From Paracoccaceae bacterium (GTDB lineage: Bacteria; Pseudomonadota; Alphaproteobacteria; Rhodobacterales; Rhodobacteraceae), in contig WLWX01000001.1 of the NCBI GenBank assembly GCA_012103375.1, positions 603,501-667,500 on the forward strand: a stretch of 64,000 nucleotides of DNA, given 5' to 3'. The translations under genes were made by a program, and so were the position numbers. Of this stretch, positions 9,017 through 18,032 are shown one piece after another. The notes under the pieces were generated by a model that was not told the DNA's origin, made no database searches, and saw only the letters and a program-made list of their open reading frames with translations. The stretch's first letter is position 1; each line of letters begins with the position of its first letter.

Positions 9017-9756
9017 ACGTGCTGATCACCGGCGGTGCCTCGGGCATCGGGCGGGCCATGGCGCAGGCCTTTTCAGATGGCGGCGCCACGGTCTGGGTTA
9101 GCGATGTGGATGCAGCGGCATTGGGCGATCTGCCCGCAAACTGGCATGCCCGAGTTGCCGATGTGGCGGATGAAGACGCCATCGCGGCGCTGATGGACGA
9201 GGTGGGTCCGCTTGACACACTCTGCGCGAACGCGGGTATTACTGGACCTACGGCATTGGTTGAAGATATTGAGTTAAAAGATTGGAATACATGCCAATCT
9301 GTCACTCTAAACGGCGCGTTCCTCAGCTGCAAGCATGCGATCCCGGCGATGAAGGCGGCGGGGCGCGGCGCGATCATCCTCACATCCTCAACCGCGGGGC
9401 AATTCGGCTTTCCCAACCGCGCGCCTTATGCGGCGGCGAAATGGGGCGTGATCGGGCTGATGAAGACGCTGGCGATGGAGCTTGGGCCATTCGGCATCCG
9501 CGCCAACGCAATCTGCCCCGGCGCGGTGGAAGGCCCGAGGATGGAGGGCGTCGTTGCGCGTGAGGCGGCGGCCAAGGGCATGACGCCCGAGGCGTTGCGC
9601 GCAGGCTATGCCGCCGGAACCTCATTGCGGAGCTGGGTGCGCCCCGAAGACGTCGCCGCCATGGCCGTGTTTCTGGCCAGCGACGCCGCAGCACGGGTGT
9701 CCGGCCAGGTGATCGCTGTCGATGGTCATACCGAAAACCCCGATCCGAAAGTCTAA
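9013..9756 (+). CDS. SDR family oxidoreductase
   Basis: Classical short-chain dehydrogenase of 247 residues. The nucleotide site TGGASGIG is at residues 6-13, followed by NAG (CANAGITG), the catalytic Ser in LTSSTAG and the YAAAK Tyr/Lys pair. The PG motif is AICPGAVEGPRM and the C-terminus reads SGQVIAVDGHTENPD. Its GTG start overlaps the stop of the LcdH-type gene, so it is the last gene of the carnitine operon. It may act on a related hydroxy acid; the substrate is not known. Confidence 0.88.
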   Translation: MNVLITGGASGIGRAMAQAFSDGGATVWVSDVDAAALGDLPANWHARVADVADEDAIAALMDEVGPLDTLCANAGITGPTALVEDIELKDWNTCQSVTLNGAFLSCKHAIPAMKAAGRGAIILTSSTAGQFGFPNRAPYAAAKWGVIGLMKTLAMELGPFGIRANAICPGAVEGPRMEGVVAREAAAKGMTPEALRAGYAAGTSLRSWVRPEDVAAMAVFLASDAAARVSGQVIAVDGHTENPDPKV

Positions 9757-10610
9757 ATCCCGTCGCGCAGCGTGCGCAGATGCCCCGGCCAATCGCGAGA
9801 GCTTACGTTCGCTTCACGCACCAGCCCGTCGAAGTGATCGGTGAAGGCGTGCACGCGTTCGGTATCGCGAAACGCCAGATAGTGCAGCCCGACGTAGACC
9901 ACCGCCAGCAGCGGCCCGAACACGGTCACCGGCGCCGAAAACAGGCGGCGCGCGTCGAACAGGTGAAGACGCAGGCGGGGGTACAGCTGATCGTGCAGCT
10001 CCAGCAGCCGGTCAATCTGGCTGCGCCGGATCGCGGCAGGCAGGCCGGTGTAATATCCCTCGGCGCGGGCGAAACTGGCGACCTCATACATCGGCATCGC
10101 GATCTCATAGTCCGAACCTGAGGCCCGCATCCAATCCAGCCGATCGTTGGACGCCCCAATCGCCTGCTGCGCGGTTCGTCCCAGATGCGGCGTGTATTCC
10201 CATTCCAGAAGCGCCTGCGTTTTCAGCATGTCGGGCAGGCCCGCCGGGACGTGGCGGATTTTGTAACCTGCGGCCTCTCGGTGCCACTTGAAGATCTGTT
10301 CGTCGACCAGTGCGCGCGGCGCTTTTGTCATTGAAAGGGACGCCGCCAGCAAATCCGCGGCCATCTCGGGCCGGTCGGACAGACCCAGCAGCCAGTCGGC
10401 AGATACGCCAAGCGCATGGGCACATTCGGCGACGACCTGCGCGTTCGGCAACCGCACTCCGTCCGTGGCCAGCAGTTGAGAGATTGTGGACCGGTCGACA
10501 CCGGCATCGCGGGCCAGCGCACTTTGGTTGGTGTCGGCCAGGGCCATGGCCTTTAGCAGCCGGTCCCGCAACAGGGCGGCGCGGTCGCGTTTGTCGTATT
10601 TGGTCACCAT
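9753..10610 (-). CDS. XRE-family transcriptional regulator with large C-terminal domain
   Basis: N-terminal helix-turn-helix at about residues 24-60 (NQSALARDAGVDRSTISQLL, then the ALGVSADWLLGLSDRP region). The C-terminal domain of about 200 residues has no motif I know, but includes YEVASFARAEGYYTG and a hydrophobic FGPLLAVVYVGLHYLAFRD that could be a ligand pocket. It is divergent from a fatty-acid desaturase across a 107-bp gap with three palindromes. This suggests it controls itself and the desaturase, perhaps in response to lipid state (inference). Its 3' end overlaps the SDR stop. Confidence 0.82.
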   Translation of the reverse strand: MVTKYDKRDRAALLRDRLLKAMALADTNQSALARDAGVDRSTISQLLATDGVRLPNAQVVAECAHALGVSADWLLGLSDRPEMAADLLAASLSMTKAPRALVDEQIFKWHREAAGYKIRHVPAGLPDMLKTQALLEWEYTPHLGRTAQQAIGASNDRLDWMRASGSDYEIAMPMYEVASFARAEGYYTGLPAAIRRSQIDRLLELHDQLYPRLRLHLFDARRLFSAPVTVFGPLLAVVYVGLHYLAFRDTERVHAFTDHFDGLVREANVSSRDWPGHLRTLRDGI

Positions 10611-10613
10611 TGC

Positions 10614-10674
10614 TGTGAAATATCACAGAACGTGATCAAATGGTGCGCAGAACCGAAATGTCACGGAACCGTGA
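10614..10674. promoter_or_regulatory. Cluster of three TCAC/GTGA palindromes (operator candidates)
   Basis: TGTGA-AATA-TCACA at 10614-10627, ATCAC-AGAAC-GTGAT at 10622-10636 and TCACGG-AA-CCGTGA at 10661-10674 all share TCAC/GTGA arms. They fill the gap between the XRE regulator and the desaturase. The first begins within 4 bases of the regulator start, which suggests autorepression. Confidence 0.6.
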
Positions 10675-10717
10675 AGTCGGGCACACTGACATCACCTGAC
10701 AAATTGCTGGAGCCCGG

Positions 10718-11611
10718 ATGAAGCCGCTGAACCCCGAATGGCCGACGCTGGCGCTGTTGCTGGCCTGCTACGTGGTCTGGGCGTTCGCGACGACTATTCT
10801 TGCGGCGCTGTGGTTGCCGTTGGGGATCGCCGTGGCCGCCGTGGCGACCGCCTTCTTCGGCAGCTTGCAGCACGAGGCGACCCACGGTCATCCAACCGCC
10901 AATCCAATGCTGAACGCAGCCCTGGTGTTTCCGGGCCTGACGCTGGTGATCCCGTTCCTGCGGTTTCGCGACACCCATCTGGACCACCATCACGACAGCC
11001 GATTGACCGACCCCTATGACGACCCGGAAAGCAATTTTCTGGACCCCGCCGTCTGGGCGCGCCTGCCGCGCCCGATGCAGGTGCTGTGCCGGTTCAACAA
11101 TACGCTGCTGGGGCGTCTGATCGTCGGTCCGGCGCTGGGAACGGCGATGTTCTTCCTGTCCGACCTGCGTGCAGCGCGCAGCGGCGACCGGCGTGTGTTG
11201 CGTGGCTGGCTGTGGCATATCCCGGCGCTGGTGCCGGTGATCTGGTGGTTCACTTCACTCGCGGTGATGCCGTTCTGGGCCTATGCCATCGCGGTCTACG
11301 GCGCGCTCAGCCTGCTGCGCATCCGCACCTTCCTGGAACATCGCGCCGATGCCCTGTCGCGCAACCGCACCGTGGTGATCGAGGATCGCGGACCGCTGTC
11401 CTGGCTGTTCCTCAACAACAATCTGCACAAGGTGCACCACATGCATCCGCGCGTGCCCTGGTATCGCCTGCCGGGGCTTTATGCGGCGAACCCCGGGCGG
11501 TATCTGGCCTGCAACGGCCATTATCACTATGCCAGCTATGCTGAGATTTTCCGCCGCCACCTGCTGAAACCGAAAGACCCGGTGGCGCATCCGTTGTCGA
11601 AGCGGGGATAG
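10718..11611 (+). CDS. Membrane fatty acid desaturase
   Basis: Integral membrane di-iron desaturase of 297 residues with the three histidine boxes HEATHGH, HLDHHH and HKVHHMHP. Hydrophobic segments are seen at about residues 10-45, 68-85 and 160-205. It introduces double bonds into acyl chains or a related lipid and acts in the inner membrane. The start ATG at 10718 follows GGAG. Regulation by the divergent XRE protein is likely. Carotenoid or lipid ketolase/hydroxylase relatives share these boxes, so the substrate is open. Confidence 0.85.
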   Translation: MKPLNPEWPTLALLLACYVVWAFATTILAALWLPLGIAVAAVATAFFGSLQHEATHGHPTANPMLNAALVFPGLTLVIPFLRFRDTHLDHHHDSRLTDPYDDPESNFLDPAVWARLPRPMQVLCRFNNTLLGRLIVGPALGTAMFFLSDLRAARSGDRRVLRGWLWHIPALVPVIWWFTSLAVMPFWAYAIAVYGALSLLRIRTFLEHRADALSRNRTVVIEDRGPLSWLFLNNNLHKVHHMHPRVPWYRLPGLYAANPGRYLACNGHYHYASYAEIFRRHLLKPKDPVAHPLSKRG

Positions 11612-11650
11612 CGCTGGCGCGCGCCGCCGTCCCCGTGCCATAGCGCGGGG

Positions 11651-12538
11651 ATGGATGCCTGGATTCCGATCACACTCACCGCCGCCGCCGCCCAGACTGT
11701 GCGCTATATGCTGCAAAAGCATCTGAGCGTGACCGGCCTGTCCGCAGGCGGTGCAACCTTCGCGCGCTTTGTCTTTTCCGCGCCTCTGGTGGCACTATTT
11801 TTGCTGGCCTACGTCACCCTGCGACAAGTCGAGGTGCCGGCATTCTCGACCCGCTTCTGGGCGTTCGCGATCACCGGTGGCGTGGCGCAGATTCTGGCAA
11901 CGGTTTGCATCGTGCTGTTGTTTTCATTGCGCAATTTTGCCGTCGGCGTCACCTTCAAGAAAACCGAAGTGATGCTGACTGCACTGGCCGGGCTGGTGAT
12001 CCTGGGCGAGGCTGTGTCTGTCCCCGGATTGATCGCCATCGCCATCGGTCTGGGCGGCGTGCTGCTGCTGTCGCGCGAAAAGGGCGGCGACTGGCGGCTG
12101 AACCGCGCCGCGGGTCTTGGCCTGATGTCCGGCGTTTTCTTCGCGATTTCTGCTGTGACCTATCGTGGTGCGACGCTGGCGTTGGCCTCGCCCGATGTGG
12201 TGCTGCGCGCCGGAACGACACTGGCCATGGTCACGGCTGTGCAGACGCTGATTCTCGGGGCGTGGCTGGTCTGGCGCGAACGTGGCCAGCTCACCGCCAC
12301 CCTGCGGCACTGGCGTATCGGCGCGCTTGTCGGTGTTACCTCGATGATCGGCAGCTTTTGCTGGTTCACTGCATTCACGCTGAAAAACGCCGCCTATGTC
12401 TTCGCCCTGGGCCAGACGGAATTGATTTTCTCGATCGCCGCCTCGGTGCTGTTTTTCCGCGAGAAGATCACCGGGCGCGAGGTTGCGGGCATGGCCCTGA
12501 TCAGCCTGTCGGTCGTTGTGCTGATCCTTGTGATCTGA
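11651..12538 (+). CDS. EamA/DMT-superfamily transporter
   Basis: 295 residues with about ten hydrophobic segments and the tandem EamA repeat. The halves end in LIAIAIGLGGVLLLS and MALISLSVVVLILVI. A conserved-looking VGVTFKKTEVMLTALAGLVI marks repeat one and FALGQTELIFSIAASVLFFR repeat two. Likely a drug/metabolite exporter of the inner membrane with unknown cargo. It sits alone, 39 bp after the desaturase stop. Confidence 0.85.
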   Translation: MDAWIPITLTAAAAQTVRYMLQKHLSVTGLSAGGATFARFVFSAPLVALFLLAYVTLRQVEVPAFSTRFWAFAITGGVAQILATVCIVLLFSLRNFAVGVTFKKTEVMLTALAGLVILGEAVSVPGLIAIAIGLGGVLLLSREKGGDWRLNRAAGLGLMSGVFFAISAVTYRGATLALASPDVVLRAGTTLAMVTAVQTLILGAWLVWRERGQLTATLRHWRIGALVGVTSMIGSFCWFTAFTLKNAAYVFALGQTELIFSIAASVLFFREKITGREVAGMALISLSVVVLILVI

Positions 12539-12572
12539 GGTATGGCAGGAAGAAATTTCTTGCCTCCGGCAG

Positions 12573-12638
12573 GGATATTTCCGGATCAATGATGGTCAAT
12601 ACCGGCTTTCTGCCTGCATCATTGACCCAAAAATATCC
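12573..12638. terminator. Imperfect inverted repeat between convergent genes
   Basis: GGATATTTCCGGATCAATGATG and, 22 bases later, its near complement CATCATTGACCCAAAAATATCC can form a long imperfect hairpin. It lies between the transporter and the convergent Nudix gene, so it could end both transcripts. The motif GATATTTTTGGGTCAATGAT recurs at 19750-19770, so it is also a dispersed repeat. Confidence 0.5.
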
Positions 12639-12658
12639 TCTCCGAAGGCATAAAGTTC

Positions 12659-13357
12659 TTATTGTGCTGACTGTAGCGGGCTGACGCCGCCCAGATGCAG
12701 GAACAGGCTTTCCTCATCATCATTGCGAAAGAACGGCACCTGTTCAGGCGGCGCGAGGTGAGGCAGGCGGCGCGCGACCTCGGCCAGGACGACTTCGGTG
12801 ATGAAGGGCAGGTCGTGGCGGCGGGCCTGATCCAGCGGCACCCAGGCGAGGTGCGATAACTCGTCCGAAGCGGCCGAGAAGTCATCCGGGTCGCCTATGA
12901 CGGCGGCGGCGTTGGCGACGAAGAAGCGCGCGTCGAAGCGGCGCGGGCGGCCCGGCGGGGTGATGGCGCGGAACACGAATGACAGGCTGGCTGCGGCGGG
13001 CCGGTGGCCGGTTGCGGCAAAGGCGCACCAATCGGCGGGCGGGTCGGGCCATTCAGCGGGCTGGCCCAGGATCAGGCCGGTTTCCTCGAACAGCTCGCGT
13101 ATTGCGGCTGTGGCGAAGGTCGCTGGTGCGGCGCCACCGTTCTGATCGCCAAGATTGCGCAGACAGGGCGCGGGCAGCGGGGTTATAAGCGGGATGTCGG
13201 CGTCACCTGCGTCCACCGCGCCGCCCGGAAAGACGAATTTTGAGGGCATGAAGGCGGCGCGCGCGCCGCGTTGGCCCATCAGGATGCAGGGTGCGGTAGC
13301 GGGGTCGCGGACCAGGATGACAGTTGCGGCGTCGCGGATCGGAACCGGTTCAGGCAC
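12659..13357 (-). CDS. Nudix hydrolase
   Basis: 232 residues. The Nudix box is spread as FPGGAVDAGDADIP and then AAIRELFEETGLIL, with a longer than usual insert between the two halves, as in the NUDT19/CoA-type branch. It probably cleaves a nucleoside- or CoA-diphosphate. It is translationally linked to the DUF983 gene upstream (8-bp overlap). Confidence 0.85.
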   Translation of the reverse strand: MPEPVPIRDAATVILVRDPATAPCILMGQRGARAAFMPSKFVFPGGAVDAGDADIPLITPLPAPCLRNLGDQNGGAAPATFATAAIRELFEETGLILGQPAEWPDPPADWCAFAATGHRPAAASLSFVFRAITPPGRPRRFDARFFVANAAAVIGDPDDFSAASDELSHLAWVPLDQARRHDLPFITEVVLAEVARRLPHLAPPEQVPFFRNDDEESLFLHLGGVSPLQSAQ

Positions 13358-13736
13358 CGCCGAACCCGTGCAACCGGCGCGACCATTGGAAGGCGATCAT
13401 CCCGCCCTTCAGGCGCGGCAGCAGGTATAGCGACAGCGCCACACAGCCCACCGTGAAGGTGCTGGCCAGCACCAGCGGTTCGGGGCGGAAAGTGGTAAAG
13501 ACCACGTGAATCAGCGGGGCCATTAGGTGACCGACCACGACAATGGTCAGATAGGCGGGCCCGTCATCGGCGCGGTGGTGATGAAACGGCTGGTCGCAAT
13601 GGGTGCAGGCGTCGGCGACTTTCAGATACCCGCTCAGCAAATGGCCTTCGCCACAATTCGGGCAGCGGCGGCGCCAGCCGCGCAGCAGGGCCGGGCGCAG
13701 GGGGCGATCTTCGGGATGTATGTCGGTGGCGGTCAT
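13350..13736 (-). CDS. DUF983 membrane protein
   Basis: 128 residues with a zinc-ribbon-like N-terminus (RRCPNCGEGHL and DACTHCDQPF, two CxxC pairs) followed by two membrane segments (YLTIVVVGHLMAPLIHVVF and LVLASTFTVGCVALSLYLL). This layout defines DUF983. The function is unknown. It forms an operon with the Nudix gene, as is common in this order. Confidence 0.85.
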   Translation of the reverse strand: MTATDIHPEDRPLRPALLRGWRRRCPNCGEGHLLSGYLKVADACTHCDQPFHHHRADDGPAYLTIVVVGHLMAPLIHVVFTTFRPEPLVLASTFTVGCVALSLYLLPRLKGGMIAFQWSRRLHGFGGA

Positions 13737-13925
13737 ACCCCATCAGATACGCGCGCTGCCGCCGAAATCAAAGCCGTTGCAGCCCACCGCGTCGCCGTGT
13801 CGCAACTTTTTTCGCCGATCCGCGACGGAAACCCCGCGCTGGCCCGTTTGACTTCATGAACGCGGGCGCAATGAGGCATCCCGTGTCGGGCAAAATTGCC
13901 AGTTACTGAAGATGGAGTACCAGTC

Positions 13926-14456
13926 ATGAAAACCAGAACCACAATCCTCGCCGCCGTTGCAGCCACAGTCGCGCTGGGCGCAATGGCCCCCACATTGGCC
14001 GATGCGCGCCCCGGGCGCGGGCAGGACATCACGTTCGAGCAGCTTGATCAAAACGGTGATGGCAAATTGTCCATGGCGGATGTGGAAGCCGCATTCGCCG
14101 AACGCTTTGCAACGATTGATGCGGATGGCAACGGATCGCTGTCGCCCGAAGAATTCGCCAATCAGCGTGGTGCCTTACGGGCTGCGCGCGCCGGTGATCG
14201 CATTGAAGAGCTTGACCAGAACGGCGACGGCCTGCTGAGCGCCGAGGAAATGGCCAGCGCGGACAAGGGCGATCGGCGCGGCATGCGCAAGGGCCGTCGG
14301 GGTGGCGGCGATCCGATGCAGCGGTTGGAGCGTCTGATCGAGCGCTTTGACACCGATGGCGATGCCGCCCTCAGCGAGGCAGAGTTCGACACCGCCAAGG
14401 CCGAAATGTCCGAGCGGCGCGGAAAGCGTGGCGGTGGCGGCCGCGGCGACAGGTAA
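13926..14456 (+). CDS. Exported EF-hand protein with four calcium loops
   Basis: 176 residues. The signal peptide MKTRTTILAAVAATVALGAM is followed by ADARPGRG. Four EF-hand loops are visible: DQNGDGKLSMAD, DADGNGSLSPEE, DQNGDGLLSAEE and DTDGDAALSEAE. The tail is Arg/Gly-rich. It is predicted periplasmic and calcium-binding. ATG at 13926 is chosen over 13896 because it opens the signal peptide. It precedes an ECF sigma-factor operon, so it may sense calcium or envelope state for that system (inference). Confidence 0.85.
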   Translation: MKTRTTILAAVAATVALGAMAPTLADARPGRGQDITFEQLDQNGDGKLSMADVEAAFAERFATIDADGNGSLSPEEFANQRGALRAARAGDRIEELDQNGDGLLSAEEMASADKGDRRGMRKGRRGGGDPMQRLERLIERFDTDGDAALSEAEFDTAKAEMSERRGKRGGGGRGDR

Positions 14457-14536
14457 GGCAGGTCGGTGGCAGGGTTGCGTCATGGTCGCCCTGCCACCAA
14501 CATGGCATTGGACGGAACGCAGGATCGCGCCGACAG

Positions 14537-15130
14537 ATGAAGCTCAGCACCGCCCAGGACGCGCCCGCCGCCGACAGCGACGAGGCTCTGTTGGCTGCCT
14601 ATGGTCAGGGCGGTGCGCGCGCCGCGCAGGCGCTGGCGGATCGGCTGTTGCCGCGTGTGCTGGGGTTCGCCACCCGGATGCTGGGCGGCGACCGGGCCGA
14701 GGCCGAAGATGTCGCGCAGGAGGCGATGTTGCGTCTGTGGCGGATCGCGCCGGACTGGCACGCGGGCGAGGCGAAGGTCTCAACATGGCTTTACCGTGTG
14801 ACCAGCAATCTTTGCACGGACCGGCTGCGCAAATCGGGGCGGGCGCGGCCCCTGGACGACGCAGGCGAGCCGGTGGATCCGACGCCGGGCGTGGTGGCCG
14901 CGCTGGAAGACGGGGATCGCGCGCGGGCCTTGCAGGAAGCGCTGAGTGCCCTGCCGGACCGACAGCGTCAGGCGGTGGTGATGCGCCATCTCGACGGGTG
15001 TTCAAACCCCGAGATTGCGCAGGCAATGGACATGAGCGTCGAGGCGGTGGAATGTCTGACCGCCCGTGGCAAACGCGCGCTGGCGGCCCTGTTGGCCGGG
15101 CGGCGCGCAGAACTGGGGTTTGAAGGATGA
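14537..15130 (+). CDS. ECF-type RNA polymerase sigma factor
   Basis: 197 residues. Sigma region 2 is around RVLGFATRMLGGDRAEAEDV then AQEAMLRLWRIAPDW, and the -10-binding part is STWLYRVTSNLCTDRLRK. Region 4 is LSALPDRQRQAVVMRHLDGC with helix-turn-helix SNPEIAQAMDMSVEAVECLT. It overlaps the next gene by 4 bp (ATGA), so it is co-translated with a likely anti-sigma-type membrane protein. Confidence 0.9.
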   Translation: MKLSTAQDAPAADSDEALLAAYGQGGARAAQALADRLLPRVLGFATRMLGGDRAEAEDVAQEAMLRLWRIAPDWHAGEAKVSTWLYRVTSNLCTDRLRKSGRARPLDDAGEPVDPTPGVVAALEDGDRARALQEALSALPDRQRQAVVMRHLDGCSNPEIAQAMDMSVEAVECLTARGKRALAALLAGRRAELGFEG

Positions 15131-15549
15131 GCACAAAGAACACGCACAACAATCCGGGCGCGCCAGATGCGGCATCCGATACCGCGCCCGATTCAGCGCT
15201 TGACGCATTCTTTGATGCGGCCCGCGCAACCGCACCGCAGCCCGGCGCGGCATTGCAGGCACGGGTGCTGGCAGACGCGGCAGAGGTGACCGATCAGCGG
15301 GCGCTGTATGCCGGAACCAAGCGCCAGACAGACGCGGCCAGACCGGGCATTCTGGCCATGGCGCTGGCGGCGGTTGGCGGCTGGCCCGCGGCGACGGCGC
15401 TCGCCTCGGTCGCGGCACTTGGGGTCTGGATCGGTGCGGCGCTGCCCGACACGGTCGGCACATTGGCATACGGCTGGGCGGATTCGGCGACCGAATATGA
15501 TTATGTCGAGTTGCTGCCGGGCCTCGATCTGCTGGAAACGGAAGGCTAG
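15127..15549 (+). CDS. Small membrane protein, possible anti-sigma partner
   Basis: 140 residues. A hydrophilic N-terminus has an acidic DSALDAFFDAARATAP segment. One or two hydrophobic stretches, FLAMALAAVGGW-like and ATALASVAALGVWIGAALP, are followed by an acidic C-terminus. No zinc HxxxCxxC motif is seen, so it is not a ZAS anti-sigma factor. Position directly after the sigma gene with ATGA overlap and before a CpxP-like protein suggests a sigma regulator. The function is inferred from context only. Confidence 0.65.
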   Translation: MSTKNTHNNPGAPDAASDTAPDSALDAFFDAARATAPQPGAALQARVLADAAEVTDQRALYAGTKRQTDAARPGILAMALAAVGGWPAATALASVAALGVWIGAALPDTVGTLAYGWADSATEYDYVELLPGLDLLETEG

Positions 15550-15553
15550 GGCG

Positions 15554-16078
15554 ATGACGGATACGGGCAACGGCAAAAGGCGTCGCTGGACGGGGATGCG
15601 AGTGATGCTGGCGGTGTCGCTGGCACTGAACCTGCTGGTGGTCGGGGCGGTGGCCGGGGCGCTCTGGTCCGGCGGCGGGCCAGGGCGGATCGGTGGCATC
15701 GACCCCGATGGTCGCCGTGGTCCCTTGCGCGAGATTGGCAATGCCCCCTTCGTGCGCGCATTGGAACCTGCCGACAGGCGGGCGCTGCTGACTGCGCTTC
15801 GGGACGAGGGGGCCACGTTGCGCCAAAACCGCGCCGCCCTGCGCCGCAGCTTTCAGGCGTTGGTGGCCGCCCTGCGCGCCGATCCCTTCGACCCGGACGC
15901 ATTGCAGCGCCTGTTCGACAATCAGCGCGACGCCGCCCAGATCCAGCAACGCACGGGCGAGCGGCTGATCCTTGAACGGCTGAGCGCGATGACCCAAGAT
16001 CAGCGCGCCGCCTATGCCGACCGCCTTGACGCGGCCCTGAAACGCGGGCCGGGATCACGCCGGGGCGAGGGCCGCTAG
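15554..16078 (+). CDS. Periplasmic heavy-metal sensor / CpxP-Spy-like protein
   Basis: 174 residues. One N-terminal membrane anchor (VMLAVSLALNLLVVGAVAGA) is followed by a helical periplasmic part with LEPADRRALLTALRDEGATL and LSAMTQDQRAAYADRLDA, typical of LTXXQ/heavy-metal-sensor proteins. It lies 4 bp after the preceding gene. With the EF-hand protein and ECF sigma it forms an envelope-stress or metal-sensing cassette (inference). Confidence 0.75.
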   Translation: MTDTGNGKRRRWTGMRVMLAVSLALNLLVVGAVAGALWSGGGPGRIGGIDPDGRRGPLREIGNAPFVRALEPADRRALLTALRDEGATLRQNRAALRRSFQALVAALRADPFDPDALQRLFDNQRDAAQIQQRTGERLILERLSAMTQDQRAAYADRLDAALKRGPGSRRGEGR

Positions 16079-16117
16079 GCCCGTTTCACCAGGGGTCCGG
16101 TTCACGAGGGGCAGAAA

Positions 16118-17890
16118 TCAGGCCGTCTGGCCCTTGCCGCGAAACTGCATGTTGTACAGATCGGCATAGCGCCCGCCCTTTGCCAAAAGCTCGGTATGGG
16201 GGCCTTCCTCGATCACTTGTCCGCCGTCCAGAACCACGATCTTGTCGGCGTTCTGCACGGTGGACAGGCGATGTGCGATGGTCAGGGTCGTGCGCCCCTC
16301 GGCCAGGCGATCCAGCGCTTCCTGCACCAGTTTTTCGCTTTCGGTATCCAGCGCGCTGGTCGCCTCGTCCAGCAGCAGCACCGGCGTGTCGCGCAGAAGG
16401 GCGCGGGCGATGGCAACGCGCTGGCGCTGACCGCCCGACAAGGCCGAGCCGCGCGGGCCGACGCGGCTGTCCAGCCCATTGGGCAGAAGGTCCAGAAACT
16501 CGCTGACCCGTGCGGCATCCAGAACCGCCATCAGTCGATCGTCCGAGACCGTGTTGTCGCCCAGAACGATGTTCTCGCGCAGAGTCTCATCAAACAGCAG
16601 CGCGTCCTGCGTGACGGTGGAAAACAGCCCCCGCAGGTCCGTCAGCGCCATTTCGGTGCCATCGGTCCCGCCGACCAGAATGCGCCCCTGATCGGGGTCG
16701 ATAAGACGGGTCAGTGCCTTGAAGATCGTGGTCTTCCCGGCCCCCGACGCCCCGACCAGCGCGGTGGTCTTTCCTGCCGCCGCGTGGAAGCTGACGTTGC
16801 GCAGGACCGGCAGATCTCCGTAAGCGAAATCGACGTTTTCCAGCGCCACATCAAACGGCCCTGTCGGGCGGGCCTTCGGGGAAGCGGGCGTGTTGATCGT
16901 GGGTGGCGTGTCGAGCAGGCCAAACACGCGTTCCAGACTGGCCGCTGCCGTCTGGATCGTTCCGGCCATCGTGCCCAGGCGCTTGACCGGCTGGAAGGTC
17001 AGGATCATCGCGGTCAGGAAGGACATGAAATCGCCAACCGTCTTGTCGCCGTCCACAATCTCGGTCCCGGCCAGGATCATCACGCCGAAAAAACCGATGC
17101 CGGTGACCACGTCGACAAACCCCGGCAGCGTCGCGCGGGCCATTTCCGAACGGATCGCGCCGTCGATGATCTTGTGGATCAGCGTCTTGTAGAGGCCCTG
17201 CTGATAGTCCTCCATCTCGTTCAGTTTGATCGCATCGACACCGTGCAGAATCTCGTTCAGGCGGGTTGAACGGCGCGCGCTGTCTTCGCGCAACCGGCTG
17301 GTGCGGCGGCGGATATAGCGTTGGATCACCAGGATCGGCACCACAAGCAGCGGCACACCGATCAGCGCGGTCAGGGTCCAGCTGACATCAATCGACAGGG
17401 TCACGTACATCAGCGCGGCCAGCGTGATGATATCGCGGCCCAAGCCTTCGACCAGGGTGCGCCAGACCGCCTGCACGGCCGCCGAGTCACCCTGAATACG
17501 TTCCATCAGGTGGCCGGGTGAATTTGCCTGGAAGAACACCGAATCCAGATGCAGCACATGGCCCACCAGATCCACCTGCATGTCCGAGGCGCATTTCTGC
17601 GAAATACGCATCACGATCATCCGGTTCAGAACGCCCACAACGGCACGGACCGTGAATATCAGGAATATCGCGCTACCGACCCACCACAGGGCATCCAGCT
17701 GCCCGGCGACGAATATATTGTCGAACACCGGTTTGAGCATATAGCTGAACAACCCGGTCGAGGCGCCCTCGATCGTCATCAGCACAAACGCAACCACCAT
17801 CCAGGGGATGTGCTTGTGCAGATAGGTCCGCCACAAACGGCCAACCAGCGGCAGGGCGGGTTGCTGATCTTCGGGATAGGTGTCGCTCAA
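16118..17890 (-). CDS. MsbA-like lipid A / multidrug ABC exporter (fused TMD-NBD)
   Basis: About 590 residues. The N-terminal half has six membrane segments beginning VVAFVLMTIEGASTGLFSYM. The NBD has Walker A GASGAGKTT, Q-loop TVTQDALLFDETLREN, signature ALSGGQRQRVAIARALL, Walker B VLLLDEATSALD and switch His IAHRLSTV. The gene can be read back to 18034, but that would overlap the divergent aminotransferase start. The TTG at 17890, 9 bases after GGAG and opening LSDTYPEDQQPALP, is the better start. It probably flips lipid A core or phospholipid across the inner membrane. Confidence 0.87.
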   Translation of the reverse strand: MSDTYPEDQQPALPLVGRLWRTYLHKHIPWMVVAFVLMTIEGASTGLFSYMLKPVFDNIFVAGQLDALWWVGSAIFLIFTVRAVVGVLNRMIVMRISQKCASDMQVDLVGHVLHLDSVFFQANSPGHLMERIQGDSAAVQAVWRTLVEGLGRDIITLAALMYVTLSIDVSWTLTALIGVPLLVVPILVIQRYIRRRTSRLREDSARRSTRLNEILHGVDAIKLNEMEDYQQGLYKTLIHKIIDGAIRSEMARATLPGFVDVVTGIGFFGVMILAGTEIVDGDKTVGDFMSFLTAMILTFQPVKRLGTMAGTIQTAAASLERVFGLLDTPPTINTPASPKARPTGPFDVALENVDFAYGDLPVLRNVSFHAAAGKTTALVGASGAGKTTIFKALTRLIDPDQGRILVGGTDGTEMALTDLRGLFSTVTQDALLFDETLRENIVLGDNTVSDDRLMAVLDAARVSEFLDLLPNGLDSRVGPRGSALSGGQRQRVAIARALLRDTPVLLLDEATSALDTESEKLVQEALDRLAEGRTTLTIAHRLSTVQNADKIVVLDGGQVIEEGPHTELLAKGGRYADLYNMQFRGKGQTA

Positions 17891-18032
17891 CCTGAATGGC
17901 TCCGGCGTTTGAGTGCGGGCGGGTCTAGCGCGCGTCCGGTGCAAGGGCAAGCGTGCAGGGCGCGGCTGATTGACCTTGGTTGATGGCAGGCATAGCCAGT
18001 ACGGACAGACAGGGTGCAGGAAAGGGCGGGAC

